A stretch of 64,000 bases of DNA. Source: Flavobacterium frigidarium DSM 17623 (GTDB lineage Bacteria > Bacteroidota > Bacteroidia > Flavobacteriales > Flavobacteriaceae). Within the stretch, counting starts at the first letter, position 1; every line of letters starts with the position of its first letter. Made by a program: the position numbers and the translations under genes. Positions 1 through 8,985 of this stretch are shown one piece after another. The notes under the pieces are model-generated. The model was not told the origin of the DNA, did no database searches, and saw only the letters and a program-made list of their open reading frames with translations. The stretch spans positions 62,001 through 126,000 of the forward strand of contig NZ_AUDO01000012.1 of assembly GCF_000425505.1 (NCBI RefSeq). The letters run 5' to 3'.

Positions 1-1
1 A

Positions 2-1267
2 AATGAAAAACCTGTGGATATCGTAGGGATGCGTCTTGATGATGTGGTGAAAAAAATTAAAGGACCTAAAGGTTCAGAAGTAAGGTTAACCGTTAAAAAA
101 GTTGATGGTACTATAAAAGTTATTTCGATCATTAGAGATATTGTTGAAATCGAAGAAACATACGCAAAGTCTAGTATCGTTATGAAAAACGGTATGAAAT
201 ATGGGATAATTTACTTGCCTAAATTCTATATTGATTTCGAAAATAGAGATGGTAGAGATGCAGGTAAAGATATCGCATTAGAAGTAGAGAGATTTAAGGC
301 TGCTAATGTAGACGGAATTGTCTTAGATGTAAGAGACGATGGTGGTGGTTCATTATCTACTGTAGTAGATATTGCAGGCTTGTTTATTGAGCAAGGACCT
401 ATAGTTCAAATTAAATCTGCTGGTAGAAAAAAAGAAGTTTTATATGATAAAGATGCAAAAATCGAATGGGATAAACCATTAGTGATTGTTGTAAATAGTT
501 TTTCGGCATCAGCCTCAGAAATTTTAGCAGCTGCGATCCAAGATTATAAAAGAGGAGTTATCATAGGGAGTAAACAAACGTATGGTAAAGGAACTGTTCA
601 AAATGTTATTGATTTAAATCAGTTTATGAGAAGTAGTAGTGTAGGTGATCTAGGTGCCTTGAAAACTACAACTCAAAAATTTTATAGAATCAATGGTGGG
701 TCAACGCAACTTGAAGGAGTAAGCAGTGATGTAGTGATGCCAGATAGATACGCTTATTTAAAAATGGGTGAACGTGATGTTGATAATGCTATGCCATGGG
801 ATAAAATCGATGCAGCGCCATATAAAGTTTGGGAAAAATCAGCTAATTTTAATACAGCAATTGCTAATAGTAAACAACGAGTAGCAAGTAATCCTCAATT
901 TCAGTTGATGGAAGAAAGTGCTAAATGGGTAGATAGTCGAAGTAAAGACAATACGTATAGCTTGAATATGGATAAATTTAAAGCTGCGCAAAATGACATC
1001 GAAGAAAAAGCTAAAAAATACCGTCCACTATCTGATTATAAAAACGATTTGATATTTACTTCACTTCCTTATGAAGTAACCGAAATGAAGAGCGATGCAA
1101 GTCTTAAAGAAAAACGTGAAAGATGGCATGAGAGTTTGTCCAAAGATATTTATATCGAAGAAGCTTTAAATGTGTTAGACGATCTTCAAGATGGTACTAA
1201 CCCTAAAAGAACAGTGACAAAAATAAAAAATGATAAACTAAAAAGTGATAAATTAGCAAAATCATAG
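2..1267 (+). CDS. prc: C-terminal processing (tail-specific) protease, S41 family, 5' end outside window
   Basis: A periplasmic serine protease of the Prc/Tsp/CtpA family that trims or degrades proteins from their C-termini. The frame is open to the left edge, so the N-terminus is missing. The visible part starts inside a PDZ domain, followed by the S41 catalytic core and a C-terminal tail of about 150 residues rich in Lys/Glu/Asp, as in Prc of Gram-negatives. By comparison with E. coli Prc the nucleophile is the second Ser of the SASAS stretch (codon 509-511) and the general base is the Lys of YGKG (587-589); the conserved Asp of QDY lies between them. The gene ends 13 bases before the next one, which suggests co-transcription. 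Family assignment is secure; the specific substrate is unknown. Confidence 0.93.
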   Translation, partial: NEKPVDIVGMRLDDVVKKIKGPKGSEVRLTVKKVDGTIKVISIIRDIVEIEETYAKSSIVMKNGMKYGIIYLPKFYIDFENRDGRDAGKDIALEVERFKAANVDGIVLDVRDDGGGSLSTVVDIAGLFIEQGPIVQIKSAGRKKEVLYDKDAKIEWDKPLVIVVNSFSASASEILAAAIQDYKRGVIIGSKQTYGKGTVQNVIDLNQFMRSSSVGDLGALKTTTQKFYRINGGSTQLEGVSSDVVMPDRYAYLKMGERDVDNAMPWDKIDAAPYKVWEKSANFNTAIANSKQRVASNPQFQLMEESAKWVDSRSKDNTYSLNMDKFKAAQNDIEEKAKKYRPLSDYKNDLIFTSLPYEVTEMKSDASLKEKRERWHESLSKDIYIEEALNVLDDLQDGTNPKRTVTKIKNDKLKSDKLAKS

Positions 1268-1280
1268 TAGTAAATCATAA

Positions 1281-2390
1281 ATGAACAATAATATAACTCA
1301 GTCTTTAACAGCTATTGCGCTCCAAAAATTCAAAAAGAATTTTTGGGGCGTTTTTAGTTTTGCCTTTATTTTAATATTAGTACTCACCTCGATATTTGCT
1401 TATGTATTAGCACCTGATAAATCAGAAAATGCGAACCAAATGCATTTATCGATTCATTCTAAATCTCCAGGGTTCAAAGTTCAAATATTAACGATTCCAT
1501 TAAGTCAAAAGCAAGACAATCATTTTAGTGATTATTTTTTTGGTGCAGCCAATACCGTAACTGAAGTTCCGATTACTTCTTATTCGATTACAAACAATAA
1601 ACTAACATACATTGAATATTCTGACGAGCCATCTTTAAAGATGGAGAAAGAAATAAGCCTAAGTGCATTTTATGACATTAGTACGATTAAAGAAGTTTCG
1701 GATAAATACATTAGTACAAGAACTTTTTATTTTGGTACAGATAAATATGGTAGAGATTTACTGAGCCGTATGTTAATAGGTTCACGTGTTTCTATTTCTA
1801 TAGGGGTGGTCGCTGTAGTAATCTCTCTAATTGTAGGTATATTTTTTGGTGCAATAGGAGGTTATTTTGGAGGAAAAACAGATGCTTTAATTATGTGGAT
1901 TGTAAATATCATATGGTCAATCCCTACCTTACTATTGGTTATTGCTATTACACTTGCTCTAGGAAAAGGATTTTGGCAGGTCTTTGTGGCTGTGGGGTTA
2001 ACTATGTGGGTCGAAGTAGCCCGTGTGGTTAGAGGTCAGGTAATAAGCGTTAAAGAAATGCAATACGTTACTGCGGCTCGAGCTTTAGGTTTCAATGATT
2101 TTCGCATCATTTTCAATCACATCTTACCTAACATTATAGCTCCTGTAATTGTAATATCTGCGGCTAACTTTGCTAGTGCTATATTAGTAGAAAGCGGACT
2201 TAGTTTTTTAGGGTTGGGAGCGCAACCACCTATTCCTAGTTGGGGAAGTATTATAAAAGATCACTATAGCTACATTATTTTAGGTAAGCCATATCTCGCA
2301 ATGGTACCGGGCCTAGCTATTATGTCGCTCACTCTTGCCTTTATGATGATGGGTAATGCCCTTCGAGATGCATTAGATGTTAAACAATAA
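1281..2390 (+). CDS. ABC transporter permease, oligopeptide/dipeptide type (OppC/DppC-like)
   Basis: An inner-membrane permease of the binding-protein-dependent transporter family. An N-terminal membrane segment (about residues 20-42) is followed by the FGTDKYGRDLLSRM stretch and five further membrane segments. The cytoplasmic EAA-like loop reads AARALGFNDFRIIF...LPN, the contact point for the ATPase. About 115 residues of polar sequence separate the first membrane segment from FGTDKYGRD, where most OppC proteins have a few tens. No ATPase or binding protein lies beside it, so the substrate cannot be read from context. It sits 13 bases after the protease gene and 17 before the nuclease gene. 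Confidence 0.88.
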   Translation: MNNNITQSLTAIALQKFKKNFWGVFSFAFILILVLTSIFAYVLAPDKSENANQMHLSIHSKSPGFKVQILTIPLSQKQDNHFSDYFFGAANTVTEVPITSYSITNNKLTYIEYSDEPSLKMEKEISLSAFYDISTIKEVSDKYISTRTFYFGTDKYGRDLLSRMLIGSRVSISIGVVAVVISLIVGIFFGAIGGYFGGKTDALIMWIVNIIWSIPTLLLVIAITLALGKGFWQVFVAVGLTMWVEVARVVRGQVISVKEMQYVTAARALGFNDFRIIFNHILPNIIAPVIVISAANFASAILVESGLSFLGLGAQPPIPSWGSIIKDHYSYIILGKPYLAMVPGLAIMSLTLAFMMMGNALRDALDVKQ

Positions 2391-2407
2391 TCTAAATTTA
2401 CAGTATT

Positions 2408-3238
2408 ATGAAAAGCAGTATGTTGAAAAGGCTATTATTAATTACAGTTTTAAGTACGATTGTTTTAGCGTCCTGCAAAGAGCAAGAAAAAAGTGTTGAT
2501 AACGTATCAGATAAGCAATTTAATTCAAAATCTAAGACTTCAAACTTTAATTCATTGACTTTTGATGACTACTTGCCTGCGCCTTCAAAGAATCAAATTG
2601 TGGTTCATAAGTATTACACCTTCTCTTATGATAATAATGCGGAACAAGCAGAGTGGTTGGCTTACGAATTAAAAGAAAACTACATTGTAAACAATGACTT
2701 TAAAAGGCCTTATTTTATTGAAGATAAATTAGTAAAAGCAAAGTCAGCTGATTGGAGAAATTATAAAAAATCAGGTTATGATCGTGGGCATTTGTGTCCC
2801 GCTGGAGACATGGAATTTGACAAAGATGCCTATAATGATACTTTTTACACGTCAAACATTTCGCCTCAAAATCATAACTTTAATGCTGGTGTTTGGAATC
2901 GATTAGAGCAAAAAGTGCGTTACTGGGCTGTAAAATATGACGGTGTGAATGTAATCACAGGAGGAGTGCTTAAAAACACTACAAAGACAATAGGAACTGA
3001 GAACGTCGTAGTGCCGGATTACTTCTATAAAATTGTTTTTGATGATGATCATAACAAACTTAAAGCGATTGCCTTTTTAATGCCCAATAAAAAGAGTGAT
3101 GCTCCTTTATATACGTTTGTTGTTTCTATAGATCAAATTGAAGAGATGACCGGAATAGATTTTTTTCCAAATGTTAATGATGATATGGAGAATGCTTTAG
3201 AAAAGAATTCAGGATATAAAGATTGGGCTTTAAACTAG
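2408..3238 (+). CDS. DNA/RNA non-specific endonuclease, predicted lipoprotein
   Basis: A secreted nuclease of the NUC1/EndA family that cuts DNA and RNA with a beta-beta-alpha metal site. The N-terminus is a lipoprotein signal (hydrophobic stretch ending in VLASC, Cys near residue 22), so the mature protein is probably anchored in a membrane outside the cytoplasm. The signature DRGHL is present, with the catalytic His, and is followed by the metal-binding Asn region SNISPQNHNFNAGVWN. Length (276 aa) is normal. It may serve nutrient scavenging or clearing of extracellular DNA; this is inference. It ends head-to-head with rodA, which runs the other way 9 bases later. Confidence 0.92.
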   Translation: MKSSMLKRLLLITVLSTIVLASCKEQEKSVDNVSDKQFNSKSKTSNFNSLTFDDYLPAPSKNQIVVHKYYTFSYDNNAEQAEWLAYELKENYIVNNDFKRPYFIEDKLVKAKSADWRNYKKSGYDRGHLCPAGDMEFDKDAYNDTFYTSNISPQNHNFNAGVWNRLEQKVRYWAVKYDGVNVITGGVLKNTTKTIGTENVVVPDYFYKIVFDDDHNKLKAIAFLMPNKKSDAPLYTFVVSIDQIEEMTGIDFFPNVNDDMENALEKNSGYKDWALN

Positions 3239-3247
3239 CTTATAATT

Positions 3248-4483
3248 TTACCATTCGTTTACTTTATTAGCATCCATTTTTAAGAAAATAAATAGCAAGA
3301 TTGTGAATCCCCATAATCCAGATCCACCATATGAAAAGAATGGAAGTGGGACACCAATAGTAGGGAATACACCAACAACCATCGCAATATTTACAAAAAA
3401 GTGGATAAAAAGAATTCCAGCAACGCAATATCCATAAACACGACTAAATTTTGTTTTTTGTCTTTCTGCAAGGTAGATTACTCTCAGTAGCAAACCCGTA
3501 AATAGTCCAATTACAAAAAGTGATCCTAGAAAACCCCATTCCTCACCCACAGTAGTGAAAATATAATCGGTATGTTGTTCTGGAACAAAACCACCTTTTG
3601 TTTGCGTTCCTTCTAGAAATCCTTTTCCAATCCATCCTCCAGAGCCTATGGCAATTTCTGACTGATTTGTGTTGTATCCAATTCCTTTTAAGTCGACAGT
3701 TTTCCCAAGTAATATATTAAAACGGTCTCTATGGTGTTGCTTGAACACATTGTCAAAAACATAGTCAACAGACAGTACAAAACCAGAAATAAGAGCAAAA
3801 ATGATTCCGCTTGCAAGAGGATTTCTGTCTCCTAACCTCGACTTAAAATACACTGCAAAAATGACTAATAGTGATGCTAAAATGATGTAAATAGGTTCGA
3901 ATATAAGTGTAAGAACAAATAATAGGATTGCAATAAAACCAGTCCATACATACCAAGAAGGTAGACCTTCGCGATAAAGCACTAAGATAAATGCACTATA
4001 TATTAATGCACTCCCAGGATCTGGCTGTGGTAATATTAAGAAAACGGGTAACAATACGATTGCTAATGCCTGTATTTGTCTATTGACATCTTTTAAATTA
4101 ATTTGTGAGTCACTTAAATATTTAGCTAGAGCTAATGCTGTAGCTGCTTTTGCAAATTCTGAGGGCTGCAGTGTGAATCCTCCTATGGCGTACCAACAAC
4201 GCTGACCGGCAATAGTCTTACCAAAAAGAAATAGGCCTGCGAGTAGTATAAGCGCTCCTATAAAAATGATGCTGGCGTATTTTTCATAAAACTTACTATC
4301 TACAGCAAGAAGAATAAAAATCAAAGGAATAGTTAGTATTATGAAAATAAGTTGCTTGTCTGAGGTGCCATCTGTAGAAGATAAAGAAGACGAATAAATA
4401 TTCAACCATCCCATCACTACAAGTGCGGTGTATATAATAATACAAGTCCAATCAAGATTTTTTTTAATACTTTGATTTTTCAT
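3248..4483 (-). CDS. rodA: Rod shape-determining protein RodA (SEDS glycosyltransferase)
   Basis: An integral membrane SEDS-family peptidoglycan polymerase that works with PBP2 in the elongasome. About ten hydrophobic segments are visible. Family motifs include the QPSEFAK stretch in the middle and the C-terminal GVFPTIGVPLPFFSYGGSG block. 411 residues is within the usual range. It is the last gene of a minus-strand cluster mreB-mreC-mreD-mrdA-rodA, 16 bases downstream of mrdA, the usual order in Bacteroidetes. Confidence 0.96.
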   Translation of the reverse strand: MKNQSIKKNLDWTCIIIYTALVVMGWLNIYSSSLSSTDGTSDKQLIFIILTIPLIFILLAVDSKFYEKYASIIFIGALILLAGLFLFGKTIAGQRCWYAIGGFTLQPSEFAKAATALALAKYLSDSQINLKDVNRQIQALAIVLLPVFLILPQPDPGSALIYSAFILVLYREGLPSWYVWTGFIAILLFVLTLIFEPIYIILASLLVIFAVYFKSRLGDRNPLASGIIFALISGFVLSVDYVFDNVFKQHHRDRFNILLGKTVDLKGIGYNTNQSEIAIGSGGWIGKGFLEGTQTKGGFVPEQHTDYIFTTVGEEWGFLGSLFVIGLFTGLLLRVIYLAERQKTKFSRVYGYCVAGILFIHFFVNIAMVVGVFPTIGVPLPFFSYGGSGLWGFTILLFIFLKMDANKVNEW

Positions 4484-4499
4484 TGGCAGTTATTCTCTT

Positions 4500-6491
4500 T
4501 TAGTTTTGTGAAGTAAGGTCTACTTTAGTTGTGTTTTCTGTATTTTTTACTGTTGCTGCAGTGGTAGTTTTAGTTGCCGCCTTAATAGCTGCATTGACAG
4601 CATTTTTAATTACTGCATTATCCATTTTAGGGGTTGTTTCGATTGCACTTGCTTCAGACATCCCTCCTAATTTAGCATAACGATCTCTCAAACTAATATT
4701 TAGCACTCTCGTTTCTAGATCTACTCTGGAAATCTTTTTTCTTAAATATTTTTCAATCATTAAACTTGCGATTGGTCCAGCGATTGTTGCTCCATATCCT
4801 CCATTTTCAACCATTACCGCAATGGCGATTTTTGGATTGTCTTTTGGTGCAAATGCAACAAATATAGAGTGGTCTTCTAGCTTAACTCTTTTTCCGTCGA
4901 TTTTAGCATAATTTTCTGCAGTACCTGTTTTACCGCAAATATCGATTCCTTCCACTCTCAAACTTCTCGCTGTACCCATGTTATACACGTCAAATAAACC
5001 TTGTATAACTGGTTTGTAAAAACGCCTATCGATAGTAGTTTCGTGCTTCTCAGTAAACTTTGGATCAATTGTTCCGCCTTTAATTTTTTTGATGATGTGA
5101 GGTGTATAGTAATATCCCTCATTAGCAACCGTTGCCATCATATTTGCTAGTTGTATTGGTGTCATCAAAACTTCTCCTTGTCCAATCGAATTCGAAACAA
5201 TAGTGGTACTTCTCCAGCCACCATTAGGATATATTTTTTTATACGTTTTTGAATCGGGTACATTTCCTCTTTTTCCGGTAGGTAAATCATAACCCATAAA
5301 CGATCCTAATCCAAAACTTCTAACATGTTTGCTCCAAATATCAACCGCATTTGCTGGTTTAGTATATTTGTTAATTGTACGCATGTAAACTTGAGCAAAA
5401 TAGGTGTTGCAAGAGTTATAGATTCCGTTGTTTAAGCTGTGAGGGCCAAAACCGTGACATTTCATGAACCGACCACGTGCATAACTAAAACCGTGATGAC
5501 ACATAAAAGAAGTTTGTTCATCGATAACACCTTCTTGTAAACCAATTAGACCGGTTAAAATCTTAAAAGGCGAGCCTGGAGGGTATTCAGCAAGAAGTCC
5601 TCTATCGTATAATGGCTTTGCTATAGAATCATGATATAATAAAGTGTAATTTTTTGATCTTTCGCGTCCTACTAAAATTGAAGGATCATAAGAAGGTGCG
5701 GTAACTAATGCGAGTATTTCCCCAGATTTTGGTTCGATTGCAACAATTCCACCTCTTTTATTGATCATTAATTGTTCGCCATACTTTTGTATTTCAGCGT
5801 CAAGCGAAAGAGTAATATCCTCACCTTGAACTGCAATAGTGTCAAATTTACCATTTTTATAAGAACCAATTTCGCGATTGTATTTGTCTTTTTGAAAATA
5901 TTTCACCCCTTTGATACCACGTAAAATCTCTTCATAGCTTTGCTCGACTCCTTGTTTACCAATTAAATCACCACTTTTATAGTATTTGTTTTTCTCGATT
6001 ATTTTCTCGTTTACTTCCGTAATACCTCCAAAAACATTGGCTCCAAAGTCAACTTCGTAATCTCTTAATGATCTTTTTTGGAAATAAAAACCTTCAAATT
6101 TTCTAATTTTTTCTTGGAAGGCTGCAAATTCGCTTTTGTTAAGTTGAGCTAGGAAAACAGATGGTAGGCGAGGGCTATATACTTTTGCTTTAGCAATTTT
6201 CTTAATGTAATCTTCTTTCGTGATTTTTAGTAGTCCACAAAATTCTAAAGTATCGATATTTTTTAATTCACGAGGAATTACCATGATATCATAAGATGCC
6301 TGATTTGCTACTAACAATTTTCCATTTCGATCATAAATATACCCTCTTTCAGGATAATCATATTTGATTTTTATGGCATTGTTCTCCGACTTTAATTTGA
6401 AAGTATCATTGATAACCTGCAAATAAAATATGCGGATTAGTAGCAAAGATGCTGCGATAATTATTAAAGAAGGCAGCAGAAATTTTCTCAT
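4500..6491 (-). CDS. mrdA: Penicillin-binding protein 2 (peptidoglycan transpeptidase)
   Basis: The elongasome transpeptidase that cross-links peptidoglycan in the periplasm. One N-terminal membrane anchor (about residues 5-25) is followed by the dimerisation domain and the transpeptidase domain. Active-site motifs are SPFK (Ser307, Lys310), SCN (360-362) and KTG (521-523). The last 50 or so residues form a low-complexity Ala/Thr/Asn/Lys tail not needed for the fold. The start overlaps the end of mreD by 4 bases (translational coupling), and rodA follows closely. It is the likely beta-lactam target for this pathway. Confidence 0.96.
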   Translation of the reverse strand: MRKFLLPSLIIIAASLLLIRIFYLQVINDTFKLKSENNAIKIKYDYPERGYIYDRNGKLLVANQASYDIMVIPRELKNIDTLEFCGLLKITKEDYIKKIAKAKVYSPRLPSVFLAQLNKSEFAAFQEKIRKFEGFYFQKRSLRDYEVDFGANVFGGITEVNEKIIEKNKYYKSGDLIGKQGVEQSYEEILRGIKGVKYFQKDKYNREIGSYKNGKFDTIAVQGEDITLSLDAEIQKYGEQLMINKRGGIVAIEPKSGEILALVTAPSYDPSILVGRERSKNYTLLYHDSIAKPLYDRGLLAEYPPGSPFKILTGLIGLQEGVIDEQTSFMCHHGFSYARGRFMKCHGFGPHSLNNGIYNSCNTYFAQVYMRTINKYTKPANAVDIWSKHVRSFGLGSFMGYDLPTGKRGNVPDSKTYKKIYPNGGWRSTTIVSNSIGQGEVLMTPIQLANMMATVANEGYYYTPHIIKKIKGGTIDPKFTEKHETTIDRRFYKPVIQGLFDVYNMGTARSLRVEGIDICGKTGTAENYAKIDGKRVKLEDHSIFVAFAPKDNPKIAIAVMVENGGYGATIAGPIASLMIEKYLRKKISRVDLETRVLNISLRDRYAKLGGMSEASAIETTPKMDNAVIKNAVNAAIKAATKTTTAATVKNTENTTKVDLTSQN

Positions 6492-6994
6492 CGTTTGTTT
6501 GGCTTAATAAGGTATATTATGATAATGCAACTGATAACTGTAAATATCGTACTTAAAAAAGCACGTAGTAAAATGTCTAAGAAGAAACTTATTTGAAAAG
6601 CCTCTAATATAAATAGAGTGAAATGATGAATAACAACCGAAATTAATATAAATGAAAATCGTTCAGGTGTCAAGACGTCGTTTAACTTGATTGTTTGGTA
6701 TTCATAACTCACACCAAAAGAGAACTTAAATATGGAAGGCCTAACAAATGCTAGTACTAAACAAGCAGTGGTATGAATTCCCCCTGAATTTGAAAATACA
6801 TCCATCATTAACCCTAGTAGAAAACTAGCAATTAATAAACCTGATTTATTACCATTTACTGGATATAAAATAATAAATAAGATGTAAGGTAAAGGCATTA
6901 TAAAACCTAAAAACCCCATGTTATTAAAAAAGATAATTTGAACGGCTAATAATAAAATGAACCGTGAAATATTGACTAACAAAGTGCTATTCAT
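6488..6994 (-). CDS. mreD: Rod shape-determining protein MreD
   Basis: A small integral membrane protein of the elongasome, linking MreC to the lipid II machinery. 168 residues with about five hydrophobic segments; sequence conservation in this family is low. Assignment rests on size, membrane topology and position between mreC and mrdA. It overlaps mreC by 8 bases and mrdA by 4, so the set is very likely translated together. Confidence 0.9.
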   Translation of the reverse strand: MNSTLLVNISRFILLLAVQIIFFNNMGFLGFIMPLPYILFIILYPVNGNKSGLLIASFLLGLMMDVFSNSGGIHTTACLVLAFVRPSIFKFSFGVSYEYQTIKLNDVLTPERFSFILISVVIHHFTLFILEAFQISFFLDILLRAFLSTIFTVISCIIIIYLIKPNKR

Positions 6995-7811
6995 GTTTCG
7001 TGGTTTTTTCTAAATTATTAAATTCTGTTCTGTTTTTACTCTTGATTACGTAGACATGTCCTAGATTAGTCATGTCGTTAAAGAGCTTAACATTGATAGT
7101 GTAATAATGTGTTTTATTATCGATCTCTACTTTATCTACAGTACCAATATTGATGTTTTCTGGAAAAATTACTGATTGTCCTCCAGTAACTATGGTGTCA
7201 CCTTTTCTAATCGCTGCCAGTCTAGGGACATCAATTAATTGAACAAATCCAGTGCTTCTACCATTCCAAATCAAAGAACCAAAGTGATTTGATTTTTTTA
7301 TTTTTGCGTTTATTTGTGACTTAACATTTAATATGCTGACTACTGTAGCAAAATTCTTAGATGTCTTGTCAATAATTCCAACTATTCCTAAGTTGTTAAT
7401 CACTCCCATATCAGGCTCAAGTCCTGCATCTGATCCAGAATTTAATGTCAAGAAATTTTCATGAACATTGAATGAATTGCGTATCACTTTAGATACTACG
7501 ACATCATCTGGTAAAGTCACTTTTAGATTTTGGAATCTTTTTATTGCAGAAGAATCCTTAGTTTTAAACAATAAGCTTTTCAATCTTGCATTTTCTATGG
7601 CAAGTGCTTCATTTTGTGTTTTTAAACTCAAGTACTCACTTACGTTATTGATTTTCTCATATACTCCACCACTTAAAAAGTTAGCTGAGCTAATCACCCT
7701 GCTTTTATGGTAAGAGTGCGATTGTACAGTAAGAAATAACGAAATGCCTAATAGCAGCAAAAACAGTATGCGATTACTGTTTTTAAATATAAAATTAAAT
7801 ATTTGCTGCAT
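6987..7811 (-). CDS. mreC: Rod shape-determining protein MreC
   Basis: A bitopic membrane protein whose periplasmic domain organises PBP2. One membrane segment lies near residues 13-30, followed by a coiled-coil stretch (about 50-85, with repeated Leu/Ile and charged residues) and a C-terminal beta domain containing the conserved NSGSDAGLEPDMGVIN region. 274 residues is the usual length. It lies 91 bases downstream of mreB and overlaps mreD. Confidence 0.94.
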   Translation of the reverse strand: MQQIFNFIFKNSNRILFLLLLGISLFLTVQSHSYHKSRVISSANFLSGGVYEKINNVSEYLSLKTQNEALAIENARLKSLLFKTKDSSAIKRFQNLKVTLPDDVVVSKVIRNSFNVHENFLTLNSGSDAGLEPDMGVINNLGIVGIIDKTSKNFATVVSILNVKSQINAKIKKSNHFGSLIWNGRSTGFVQLIDVPRLAAIRKGDTIVTGGQSVIFPENINIGTVDKVEIDNKTHYYTINVKLFNDMTNLGHVYVIKSKNRTEFNNLEKTTKHE

Positions 7812-7902
7812 TTGGTATTTGTATTATATTATTTGAAAAATTTCTAAAAGTAGTTATGCATTAAAATGTAACTTTCAATGCACAACTAACTGTTTAGAAT
7901 TC

Positions 7903-8931
7903 TTATTTTATCAAGATACTTTTGAATCTTCCTAAATTTTTCAAAGCCATCCCAGTTCCTCTAACAACTGCTCTTAACGGGTCTTCAGCGATGTAAACAG
8001 GTAAATCTGTTTTTTGAGAAATTCTTTTATCTAATCCTCTCAACATTGATCCACCACCAGCTAAGTAAATACCAGTGTTGTAAATATCAGCTGCTAATTC
8101 AGGAGGCGTTTGCGATAATGTTTCCATTACTGCATCTTCAATTCTTTGAATAGATTTGTCTAATGCTTTTGCTATTTCTCTGTAAGAAACATCTACTTGC
8201 TTAGGTTTACCCGTCAATAAATCTCTACCTTGAACTGACATATCTTCTGGTGCTGTTTCAAGATCTTCTATTGCAGCTCCAATTTGGATTTTAATTTTTT
8301 CGGCAGTGCTTTCACCCACAAATAAATTGTGTTGTGTACGCATGTAGTAAACGATATCATTTGTGAATACATCACCTGCAATTTTCACAGATTTGTCACA
8401 AACGATTCCGCCTAAGGCGATAACTGCTATTTCAGTAGTACCACCACCTATATCTACAATCATATTACCTTTTGGTTGCATGATATCAATTCCTATACCT
8501 ATAGCTGCTGCCATTGGTTCGTGAATTAAATATACCTCTTTACCATTTACTCTTTCACATGATTCTTTAACCGCTCTCATTTCTACTTCGGTAATTCCAG
8601 AAGGAATACAAACAACCATACGTAAAGCTGGAGTGAACATTCTTTTTTTCAATGCTGGTATGCTTTTTATAAACATACTGATCATTTTTTCTGAAGCATC
8701 AAAATCTGCAATTACACCGTCTTTCAAAGGTCTTATTGTTTTAATGTTTTCATGTGTCTTACCCTGCATCAAGTTAGCTTCTTTACCAACGGCGATGATT
8801 TTACCAGAAATCCTATCTCTGGCAACAATTGATGGGCTGTCAATTACAACTTTATCATTGTGAATGATTAAAGTGTTAGCTGTACCAAGGTCTATCGCGA
8901 TATCCTCAGTCATGAAATCAAAAAATCCCAT
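7903..8931 (-). CDS. mreB: Rod shape-determining actin homologue MreB
   Basis: A cytoplasmic actin-like ATPase forming membrane filaments that direct lateral wall growth. The phosphate-1 motif DLGTANTLI, the phosphate-2 motif DIGGGTTEIAV and the adenosine motif LAGGGSMLRGLD are all present. 342 residues is standard. It is the first gene of the shape cluster; a TAnnTTTG-type -7 element on the minus strand (TAACTTTG, 8972-8979) is a possible promoter between purH and mreB. Confidence 0.97.
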   Translation of the reverse strand: MGFFDFMTEDIAIDLGTANTLIIHNDKVVIDSPSIVARDRISGKIIAVGKEANLMQGKTHENIKTIRPLKDGVIADFDASEKMISMFIKSIPALKKRMFTPALRMVVCIPSGITEVEMRAVKESCERVNGKEVYLIHEPMAAAIGIGIDIMQPKGNMIVDIGGGTTEIAVIALGGIVCDKSVKIAGDVFTNDIVYYMRTQHNLFVGESTAEKIKIQIGAAIEDLETAPEDMSVQGRDLLTGKPKQVDVSYREIAKALDKSIQRIEDAVMETLSQTPPELAADIYNTGIYLAGGGSMLRGLDKRISQKTDLPVYIAEDPLRAVVRGTGMALKNLGRFKSILIK

Positions 8932-8985
8932 AAGTTTTTTAGGGGTTTAAAAGTTAAAAATTAAGAGCGCACAAAGTTAAACAAA

